Positions 1 to 5,668 of a stretch of DNA of 8,970 nt are shown one piece after another. The stretch lies in NCBI GenBank assembly GCA_031550405.1, contig JAVBOP010000196.1:1-8970 (forward strand), given 5' to 3'. Below the pieces are notes generated by a model. The model saw only the letters and a program-made list of their open reading frames with translations. It searched no databases and was not told the DNA's origin. The stretch comes from JAVBOP01 sp031550405. GTDB taxonomy: Bacteria; Bacteroidota; Ignavibacteria; Kapaibacteriales; UBA2268. The position numbers and the translations under genes were made by a program. Position 1 is the stretch's first letter; each line of letters begins with the position of its first letter.

Positions 1-2
1 AA

Positions 3-47
3 TACAATGGCAACAAATTGATCCATTCCATAATAATCACCAAGTAA
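3..47 (+). CDS. C-terminal tail of an upstream gene (partial), possibly a T9SS sorting domain end
   Basis: The third frame is open from the window edge to a TAA at 45-47 and reads YNGNKLIHSIIITK. A strong intrinsic terminator starts 25 bases later, which is what the end of a transcription unit should look like. The tail resembles the last strand of type A T9SS sorting domains (hydrophobic residues ending in a terminal Lys), as in the intact example at the end of the 5669-7474 gene. Only 14 residues are visible, so the family is a guess. The second frame is also open, to 106, but it would run through the terminator hairpin and is less likely to be coding. Confidence 0.4.
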   Translation, partial: YNGNKLIHSIIITK

Positions 48-71
48 TTGGTTGTAAAAAAAAGCAAAAAG

Positions 72-102
72 GCAACGGCATCAAAGTCGTTGCTTTTTTT
101 TT
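72..102 (+). terminator. Rho-independent terminator
   Basis: A 6-bp perfect stem GCAACG (72-77) / CGTTGC (88-93) with a 10-base loop is followed directly by nine T (94-102). An A-rich stretch precedes the stem. It follows the gene tail ending at 47 and separates that unit from the tilS operon. Confidence 0.85.
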
Positions 103-201
103 GTAAGGAAGTGAATATAAATAAACTATCCGTATTCATAAAAACATCAAAAAAAGCGCTAAAATATTTTTTTTGTGCTTATTTTTCATGGATTTTTTGA
201 C

Positions 202-209
202 TATATTTG
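202..209 (+). promoter_or_regulatory. Putative Bacteroidota-type promoter -7 box for tilS
   Basis: TATATTTG matches the Bacteroidota primary-sigma -7 consensus TAnnTTTG exactly. It lies 33 bases before the tilS ATG, giving a short leader of about 25-30 bases. The only TTTG upstream in a possible -33 position (172-175) is 26 bases away, longer than the usual spacing, so the -33 element is weak or divergent. No Shine-Dalgarno sequence is visible between here and the ATG. Confidence 0.5.
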
Positions 210-242
210 TGGCTTGTTTCTTAACGATACAGTGTATTACAA

Positions 243-1196
243 ATGGCAAAGCGTACAGCAAAATCCAATGATGACAAAGATGTGGAAAATGTAGAAAAAA
301 TTGCAACTAAAAAAACAGGAAAAATTGCAGCAAAAAATAATGAAGATGTGAATAATAAGGCAGTTGCAGAAAATATCGTTGCTAAAAACAAAACCGCTAA
401 GAAGAAAAATGATACAGCACAAATTGAGCCTGCGGTCAAAAAGCGCTCGACAAAAAAAGCCAGTGAAAACACGGAAATAGCTGAAACTAAAGTTGAAAAG
501 AATAAAGCTGCAAACGGTAGAAAAATTAAAAAAAATTCATTAACTAGCAAAACATCAGAGCAAAAAGCGGCTGAAAATATTAAGGAATTGCCTGCAACCA
601 AGCCAATTTCGGCGGATAAAAAAGAAAATAGTGCAAGTGTTGTTTTAGAAGAAAAAGTCAATAATCCCGAAAAACCAACGCAGCGTAACCGTAATAACAG
701 GAAAATAAAAAGCTCTGTTTCTCAAGAAATTCAAGAAATAAAGGAAGTTGCAGCTGAAATTCCCAAAATAGAAACGCACGAGCCGAAAATTTTAGAAGAG
801 CAACCGGCAGTATCTTCTCGCAATAAATGGAAAAATCGAAAAAATAAAAATCGAAACCGAAAAACTGAAAGAGAGCATAAAAAAGAAGCAAACACGGAAG
901 AAAAGAAGGAAAATATAATTGCGACTGTTGATAACACTTTTAATAATCAACAGGTTAAACATGAAGATAAGAATAAAAAAAATCGAAACCAAAATAAAAA
1001 TAAGAATAAAGATAACAAAAATGTTGAAATAGTAGAAAAAAGTACTTCTGCAGAGCCGCACATTGATAAAAAATCTGTCAAGCCAATTCCATACGTAGAT
1101 CTTGCTAAAATAGATGTAACTCGTAAGCCATTGGTACAAAAGCAATTAGTAGAATTTGTTCCTGTAAATTCCAACAAACTTTTGAAGCCGTTAGAA
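243..1196 (+). other. Region encoding the disordered, Lys/Asn/Arg-rich TilS extension
   Basis: Residues 1-318 of the tilS product show no recognisable fold. They are dominated by Lys, Asn, Glu, Ala and Thr, with arginine/asparagine-rich clusters near residues 147-155, 193-214 and 239-260. The DNA is A-rich and has short direct repeats: AAAAATCGAA occurs at 831-840, 846-855 and 978-987, and the 13-base AAAAATCGAAACC at 846-858 and 978-990. This suggests growth by slippage or duplication. A highly basic disordered tail could bind RNA or ribosomes; that role is inference only. Confidence 0.75.
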
Positions 1197-2609
1197 CGTA
1201 AAGATCCGTTTTTTCAGAATTTTTTTCGTGAAGTAGAAAAATTTGCAATTAATGAAATGTTAATTGAAAATAATTCCAAAGTCGTTGTTGGAGTTAGTGG
1301 TGGCGTGGATTCTGTGGTATTATTGGACGTTATGGCGATATTGGCAGATAAATATAATTTTGCCGTTTATGTTGCTCATTACAATCATAATTTGCGCGGA
1401 AAAGCGTCGGCAGAAGATGAAAGATTCGTGAAATCACTTGCGGCTTCATACAACATACCATATTATTGGGCAAGCGGCAAGGTGCAGCAACATGCAGAAA
1501 AACACAATATGAGCATTGAAGAATCAGCCCGTTATCTGCGCTATTTTTTCTTTGAGCGAACAACTCGCACTTTGGATGCGGATTTTTTGGCGACGGCGCA
1601 TACTGCTGATGATTCTGTAGAAACATTTTTGCTAAACCTGTTTCGCGGCTCGGGCTTAACTGGATTGAGCGGTATTCCGTCCCGTAGACAGCTTGTAAAA
1701 GAAGTTATGCTTATTCGTCCATTTATTTTTATTAAAAAGCATAAAATAATAGAATATGCGGAAAAACGCGGTCTAAAGTGGCGCGAAGATGATAGCAATT
1801 TACTTGATAAATACACAAGAAACAAGATTCGCAACGACTTGATACCCAAGCTCAAAAAAGAATATTCGCCTGCAATTGTTGATATTATTAATCGCTCGGC
1901 AAAATTGATACACGGCGCTGACAAAATGATTCACGATTATGTCAGGACTCATTTACCGTCAGTTTTAACGGATATATCTACCGAACGAATTTCTATTAAG
2001 GTACTGTTATTTAAGACATTTGACGAGTTTATACGCGGTGAAATGCTGCAATCAATTCTAATGAAATATTTCAGAATGCTTTCGCCGTCGATGAATATTG
2101 TTGATAGATTAATGAAGTTGGAAAACAGCGAAGTTGGTGCAATTTGTGAAATTACAAATACCATTTTTGCGATAAGAGACAGGCAAGTTATAACTATTTC
2201 GAGGAAATCCATACCAAACAAGATAAATGAAAAAGTTGAAAAAACGGGTAAATTTCATGTCGGCAATATTGTTTTTGTCCTGAAAGAAGTTGGTATATCA
2301 GAAGTTGAGTACAATAACAACCCAAATATAGAATATTTCGACTTTAATCTTATTTCGCAAATTATTACTATCAGAAATTGGGAAATAGGTGACGAATTTA
2401 ATCCATTGGGAATGAAGGGCAAAATGAAAGTGAATGACTTTTTAAGCAACGAAAAAATACCTATTTTAGAGAAGCCCAATATATTGGTTATGGCGACAGG
2501 TAATAACGAAATTATTTGGATTTGTAAAAAGCGTATCAATGATAAATTTAAGGTAACTACAGATACAAAGCGAGTGTTGAAAGTAGAAATTAAGGACAGG
2601 ACAAAATGA
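243..2609 (+). CDS. tilS: tRNA(Ile)-lysidine synthase TilS with long basic N-terminal extension
   Basis: TilS uses ATP and lysine to convert C34 of the CAU-anticodon tRNA-Ile to lysidine, so that it reads AUA and accepts isoleucine. The PP-loop ATPase motif SGGVDS is at residues 352-357. It is followed by HYNHNLRG (379-386), the ARYLRY segment (429-434), TAHTADDSVETFLLNLFRG (451-469), RPF (492-494), DDSN (516-519) and TRNKIRN (525-531). The C-terminal TilS domain is seen at 713-740 (GDEFNPLGMKGKMKVNDF, then KIP). The catalytic core therefore starts near residue 320. The 788-residue length is well above the usual 430-480 because residues 1 to about 320 form a Lys/Asn/Glu-rich low-complexity region. 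The frame is continuous from ATG 243. An internal start at Met339 (1257) cannot be excluded, but it would remove the helix before the PP-loop. The gene overlaps hpt by ATGA. Confidence 0.95.
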   Translation: MAKRTAKSNDDKDVENVEKIATKKTGKIAAKNNEDVNNKAVAENIVAKNKTAKKKNDTAQIEPAVKKRSTKKASENTEIAETKVEKNKAANGRKIKKNSLTSKTSEQKAAENIKELPATKPISADKKENSASVVLEEKVNNPEKPTQRNRNNRKIKSSVSQEIQEIKEVAAEIPKIETHEPKILEEQPAVSSRNKWKNRKNKNRNRKTEREHKKEANTEEKKENIIATVDNTFNNQQVKHEDKNKKNRNQNKNKNKDNKNVEIVEKSTSAEPHIDKKSVKPIPYVDLAKIDVTRKPLVQKQLVEFVPVNSNKLLKPLERKDPFFQNFFREVEKFAINEMLIENNSKVVVGVSGGVDSVVLLDVMAILADKYNFAVYVAHYNHNLRGKASAEDERFVKSLAASYNIPYYWASGKVQQHAEKHNMSIEESARYLRYFFFERTTRTLDADFLATAHTADDSVETFLLNLFRGSGLTGLSGIPSRRQLVKEVMLIRPFIFIKKHKIIEYAEKRGLKWREDDSNLLDKYTRNKIRNDLIPKLKKEYSPAIVDIINRSAKLIHGADKMIHDYVRTHLPSVLTDISTERISIKVLLFKTFDEFIRGEMLQSILMKYFRMLSPSMNIVDRLMKLENSEVGAICEITNTIFAIRDRQVITISRKSIPNKINEKVEKTGKFHVGNIVFVLKEVGISEVEYNNNPNIEYFDFNLISQIITIRNWEIGDEFNPLGMKGKMKVNDFLSNEKIPILEKPNILVMATGNNEIIWICKKRINDKFKVTTDTKRVLKVEIKDRTK

Positions 2610-3157
2610 GTTTTGCACCGCGAAAATACCAGATAAATCATCTGAATTTTAAGCCGTATTTATCCGAACGTGAAGTTGACAGTGCAATAAAAAAAATTGC
2701 AGAAGATATAAACAAAGACTATAAAGAGCGTACGCCTGTGTTTTTGATTACACTGAAAGGAGCGATGTTTTTTGGTGTTAAGTTACTGCAAAACATTGAA
2801 TTAGATTGCAAGGTTGAAGTGATTGCTGCTAAAAGCTATGGCTCGAACATGCACAGCTGCGGCAAAGTCGAAGTACAGGAAAGTTCGATAAATTTAAAAG
2901 AGCAGGACGTCATTATTGTTGAGGATATAATTGATACCGGCTATACGATTGACAAGTTGCTGAAAACCATACAAAAGCACGACCCGCGTACGGTTGCGGT
3001 AGCATCGCTTGTTGCCAAGCCCGAAAAATTTTGTGTCGATATAAACATTAATTATCTTGGCTTCAGCGTCCCGCCGAACTTCATTATCGGAAGCGGCATG
3101 GATTATGATGAAAGAGGAAGAAATTTATCTGGAATATATATTTTAGAAAACGATTAA
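2606..3157 (+). CDS. hpt: Hypoxanthine phosphoribosyltransferase
   Basis: This purine-salvage enzyme transfers ribose-5-phosphate from PRPP to hypoxanthine (and usually guanine), giving IMP or GMP in the cytosol. At 183 residues it has the normal family size. Visible hallmarks are the LKG turn (50-52), the flexible-loop SYG (78-80), the PRPP-binding motif VIIVEDIIDTG (102-112) with its paired acidic residues, the purine-contacting Lys in VASLVAK (Lys138), and the C-terminal base-binding segment PPNFIIGSGMDYDERGRNL (156-174) with the metal-associated Asp166. The ATG overlaps the tilS stop (ATGA), so translation is probably coupled. The same neighbour pair, tilS-hpt, occurs in Bacillus, which supports both calls. 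FtsH, the usual third member there, is absent here. Confidence 0.95.
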   Translation: MSFAPRKYQINHLNFKPYLSEREVDSAIKKIAEDINKDYKERTPVFLITLKGAMFFGVKLLQNIELDCKVEVIAAKSYGSNMHSCGKVEVQESSINLKEQDVIIVEDIIDTGYTIDKLLKTIQKHDPRTVAVASLVAKPEKFCVDININYLGFSVPPNFIIGSGMDYDERGRNLSGIYILEND

Positions 3158-3203
3158 CTCATATTTATTAATTTTTTTTAATATTTTATAAAAAAGGAAA
3201 AAC

Positions 3204-3377
3204 ATGGAAGACAAAGTATTGGAAGCAATGAAAAAAGCTGGAAAGCCCGTAAGTGCAGGGCAAATTGTTGAAGCGACCGGTCTCGACCGCAAAGATGTCG
3301 ATAAAGCAATGAAAAAATTAAAAACAGACGGCAAAATCATTTCGCCACAAAGATGCATGTGGCAAGCTGCTGAATAG
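3204..3377 (+). CDS. Small winged-helix (HTH) DNA-binding-like protein, 57 aa
   Basis: The reading frame gives 57 residues, starting MEDKVLEAMKKAGKP and ending CMWQAAE. The pattern is helix (KVLEAMKKAGKP), a helix-turn-helix-like segment (SAGQIVEATGLDRKDVDKAMKKL), then a short wing (DGKIISPQRCMWQ). This is the core of a winged helix without the dimerisation or effector parts seen in full MarR-type regulators. Similar stand-alone proteins of about 60 residues are known in anaerobic bacteria, usually annotated only as transcriptional regulators. An AGGA-containing Shine-Dalgarno lies about six bases before the ATG, clearer than those of its neighbours. It sits 46 bases after hpt and directly before the operon terminator, so it is probably cotranscribed with tilS-hpt. 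Target and function are unknown. Confidence 0.8.
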   Translation: MEDKVLEAMKKAGKPVSAGQIVEATGLDRKDVDKAMKKLKTDGKIISPQRCMWQAAE

Positions 3378-3383
3378 ATACAC

Positions 3384-3408
3384 GCCTGCTCTTATGCAGG
3401 CTTTTTTT
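3384..3408 (+). terminator. Rho-independent terminator of the tilS-hpt-HTH operon
   Basis: Stem GCCTGC (3384-3389) / GCAGGC (3396-3401) with loop TCTTAT is followed by seven T (3402-3408). It starts six bases after the stop of the small HTH gene. No T-run exists on the other strand, so it acts only on the plus strand and does not serve the converging prmA gene. Confidence 0.9.
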
Positions 3409-3449
3409 GTATCATATCAAGGGCTAATTATTAAAAATAATTCATAAAA

Positions 3450-4301
3450 CTAAGTGGCAATGAAATGGAAACAGCACCATTCGTCTTCATGCAATTCGTC
3501 TATCAATTTAAAATTATTTTCAGCAGCTTTGATTACTAATTCATCTCTGTCGTAAATTAAAATGCCAGAAATCAACAGGATACCATTATTATTTTTAAGG
3601 GAGTTATAAAATTTAGGAAGTGAATGAATAATTAAATTTAAAAACATATTCGCCGAAATACAATCAACTTGCGGAAAATCATATTCGTTAATTCCTGACA
3701 GTGAAATCTCAATTTTATCAGCAACGCCGTTCACATTCGCATTGTCCGCCGCATTGTCATACGACCACTCATCATTATCGAAGGCAAAAACCTTTTCCGC
3801 TCCCAATTTTGCAGCAATAATTGCAAGCACGCCCGTACCGGTGCCGGCGTCAATCCAAATTTGGCCGGGTTTTGCAACCTTCTCAACCAACTTTGCCATC
3901 AGCTTTGTTGTTGCATGCTGTCCCGTTCCAAATGCCATCTTGGGATTAATAATAATTTTGAGTTTTACGCTGGTATCACTCGCTTTCCACGCAGGAGTTA
4001 TGATAATATTGTCGCTGATTTTTATTGGTTCTACATTCTTTTCCCACTCTTCAATCCAATTTTTTTCTTCAATAATTTCTTCTTTAATAATTTTTGTGTT
4101 AGGCAAAATTGTATTGATTCGTTGCATTAAATTATTTTTAATCTCATCATTCCATTGCTCCTCCGCAAATGATAAAATTATTTCATCAAACAGCTCCTCC
4201 ATACCAATAAAATTGTAATCAATAAGCACTGCATAGGCAAGCTCAAAGTCTTCCTCTAAAATCGCAAGCGAGACATTAACATATTTTTTCATAGAAACCA
4301 T
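3450..4301 (-). CDS. prmA: Ribosomal protein L11 methyltransferase
   Basis: PrmA uses S-adenosylmethionine to trimethylate amino groups of ribosomal protein L11 in the cytosol. The 283-residue product has the family layout. An N-terminal alpha/beta domain (about 1-75) precedes the linker signature NWIEEWEKN (81-89). Then come the substrate/SAM loop MAFGTGQHATT (122-132), SAM motif I DAGTGTGVLAI (151-161) and the acidic end of strand 2 in FAFDND (172-177). SANMFLNLI (216-224) sits at the catalytic-loop position, and a C-terminal strand (CCFHF) ends the fold. Motif I has Thr where many PrmA proteins have Cys (DxGCGxG), a conservative change. The first Met (4301) was chosen because the putative promoter predicts a transcript start just upstream; the Met three codons later (4292) is equally possible. 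It converges on the tilS operon and is divergent from the GNAT-like gene. Confidence 0.92.
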   Translation of the reverse strand: MVSMKKYVNVSLAILEEDFELAYAVLIDYNFIGMEELFDEIILSFAEEQWNDEIKNNLMQRINTILPNTKIIKEEIIEEKNWIEEWEKNVEPIKISDNIIITPAWKASDTSVKLKIIINPKMAFGTGQHATTKLMAKLVEKVAKPGQIWIDAGTGTGVLAIIAAKLGAEKVFAFDNDEWSYDNAADNANVNGVADKIEISLSGINEYDFPQVDCISANMFLNLIIHSLPKFYNSLKNNNGILLISGILIYDRDELVIKAAENNFKLIDELHEDEWCCFHFIAT

Positions 4302-4324
4302 TTATATTGATTTAATTAATTTTA

Positions 4325-4332
4325 CAAAGATA
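4325..4332 (-). promoter_or_regulatory. Putative Bacteroidota-type promoter -7 box for prmA
   Basis: On the minus strand this reads TATCTTTG, an exact TAnnTTTG match. It ends 23 bases before the prmA start codon at 4301. A T-rich stretch (minus strand of about 4352-4357) lies at the distance expected for a -33 element but lacks the final G. A 6-bp inverted repeat TTACAA/TTGTAA (4333-4338, 4348-4353) lies between the two elements. Confidence 0.5.
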
Positions 4333-4430
4333 TTACAAATTCATTACTTGTAAAAATGAAAAAAATAAAATTCCATTCCTGTCCGTAGAAAAGCACTATC
4401 AAATAAAGTTATATTCTGCAATATTAACAG

Positions 4431-4468
4431 TTTTTTTGTATATTAGTGGTGTTTTTGCAAGATATAAT
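4431..4468 (+). promoter_or_regulatory. Possible promoter region for the GNAT-like gene
   Basis: A T-run ending in TTTG (4431-4438) is followed 24 bases later by TATAAT and more T (4463-4471), 18 bases before the ATG at 4486. The spacing is longer than the Bacteroidota norm and the -7 box is imperfect (no TTTG). Some promoter must lie in this divergent gap because prmA faces the other way, but the exact elements are uncertain. Confidence 0.25.
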
Positions 4469-4485
4469 TTTAGGCGGTAGTCAAT

Positions 4486-5619
4486 ATGAATTGTACGATA
4501 ACCAAAGTTGAGGATAATGCAGGTCTGTTGCGGTTTATTAAATCGCAATGGCTTTTCTATAAAAAGGACAAAAATTTTGTCCCACCGCTTATTTCCGAGC
4601 GCAAGGAGCTATTTGACAGAGAGAAAAATCCACTCTACAAACACGCTGATTACCAGCTTTTTTTAGCTGAAAATAATGGTAAAATCGTTGGCAGGATTGC
4701 AGCTATCGAAAATAAGCGCCATAATATGATACATAATGACAAGGTTGGTTTTTTTGGTTTCTTTGAGTGTATAAATGACCAGGAGGTTGCCAATGCGCTG
4801 TTTGTGGAATGCGAAAAATGGCTCAAATTGCGTGGTTTGGATATAATGCGAGGTCCGACCAATCCAACTTTTAATGACGAAATTGGGATGTTGATAAGAG
4901 GCTTTGATTCTCCGCCTGTCATTCTGATGCCGTATAATCCTGAATATTATCTCGAATTATGTGAAAATTACGGCTTGAAAAAAGCTCATGATTTGTATGC
5001 GTATCTGCTTGATTATGAATACTTTCGCAGCGAAAAGCTGATGCGCATGGTCGGCTATATCAAGGAAAGGTATCATGCGAAAGTAAGAAATGTTGATTTT
5101 AAAAATAAAAAACAGCTGAAAAAAGATATAGAAATATTAAAAAATATTTATAATTCTGCATGGGTGCCGAACTGGGGCTTCGTTAAGATGACGGGCGAAG
5201 AGTTCGACTATCTTGCCAAGCAGCTGGTTCAGGTTGGAACGCCGGAAACCACGATTATCATTGAAGCGAATGGAGAGCCGGCGGGCTTTGCTCTTGCTCT
5301 TTTAGATATGAATCAGGTGCTGATACATAATAAATCAGGCTCTATGCTCGGAGCGGGCTACCAGCTGCTAAGAAAAAAGAAAAATATCAATCTCCTTCGT
5401 GTCATCGTGCTTGGCGTCAAGCCTGAATTTCAAAAGACGGGGCTTGATTCGCTGCTATACTATGAGATAGGTGAAAGCGCCCGAAAGCTTGGCATTTCTT
5501 TGGGCGAGGCATCGTGGGTTCTGGATGACAATGAAATGATGAATAAAGGCTTGACTCACACCCTGAATGCCAACAGGTACAAGGAATACCGCATATACGA
5601 AAAGCCAATATTGGAATAA
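4486..5619 (+). CDS. GNAT-like N-acetyltransferase-fold protein, YghO-like
   Basis: The protein has 377 residues with no signal peptide or membrane segment, so it is cytosolic. It appears to have two acyltransferase-like halves. The first (about 1-175) includes QLFLAENNGKIVGRIAAI (57-74), an alternating strand pair typical of GNAT folds, then VGFFGFFE (87-94) and the conserved-looking RGPTNPTFNDEIG (122-134). The second (about 195-377) includes IIIEANGEPAGFALALLD (257-274) and RVIVLGVKPEFQKTGLDSLL (305-324), which resembles the acetyl-CoA-binding motif A (V.P..Q..G) but lacks the full Q/R-x-x-G-x-G/A. The C-terminal SWVLDDNEMMNKGL followed by an N..RYKEYRIYEK strand is characteristic of this family. 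Length and layout match YghO-like proteins, whose substrate is unknown to me. No terminator separates it from the next gene, 49 bases downstream, so readthrough is possible. Confidence 0.75.
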   Translation: MNCTITKVEDNAGLLRFIKSQWLFYKKDKNFVPPLISERKELFDREKNPLYKHADYQLFLAENNGKIVGRIAAIENKRHNMIHNDKVGFFGFFECINDQEVANALFVECEKWLKLRGLDIMRGPTNPTFNDEIGMLIRGFDSPPVILMPYNPEYYLELCENYGLKKAHDLYAYLLDYEYFRSEKLMRMVGYIKERYHAKVRNVDFKNKKQLKKDIEILKNIYNSAWVPNWGFVKMTGEEFDYLAKQLVQVGTPETTIIIEANGEPAGFALALLDMNQVLIHNKSGSMLGAGYQLLRKKKNINLLRVIVLGVKPEFQKTGLDSLLYYEIGESARKLGISLGEASWVLDDNEMMNKGLTHTLNANRYKEYRIYEKPILE

Positions 5620-5668
5620 ATGGCATTATCGCCGATTATTTTCTAACAAATTATAATAAAACATACTT

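Noticed and set aside
2..106. Second-frame open stretch reading through to TAA at 104-106
   Set aside because: It would translate through the terminator hairpin and T-run; the third-frame tail ending at 47 fits the terminator position better.
197..225. TTGACT at 197-202 as a classical sigma-70 -35 box for tilS
   Set aside because: No acceptable -10 hexamer lies 16-18 bases downstream, and the start would fall almost on the ATG. The TAnnTTTG box overlapping it fits better.
221..661. Minus-strand reading frame rich in Phe, Ser and Leu opposite the start of tilS
   Set aside because: It is the antisense of A-rich lysine codons, which gives artificial hydrophobic stretches. The plus-strand frame runs unbroken into the TilS core.
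792..1177. Minus-strand hydrophobic frames that look like membrane proteins opposite the TilS extension
   Set aside because: Same cause: complements of AAA/AAT codons read as Phe, Ile and Leu. No promoter or start context supports them.
3426..3442. AATTATT/AATAATT palindrome after prmA as a minus-strand terminator
   Set aside because: The stem is purely A-T with a 3-base loop and no following T-run on the minus strand, so it is too weak to call.
3742..4218. 158-residue plus-strand frame opposite prmA
   Set aside because: It is a shadow of prmA, whose SAM-binding and PrmA-specific motifs are clear on the minus strand.
4356..4388. Ten-codon frame MKKIKFHSCP in the prmA/GNAT divergent gap
   Set aside because: Too short, with no ribosome-binding context, and it lies in the promoter region of prmA. 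Chance in AT-rich DNA is the better explanation.
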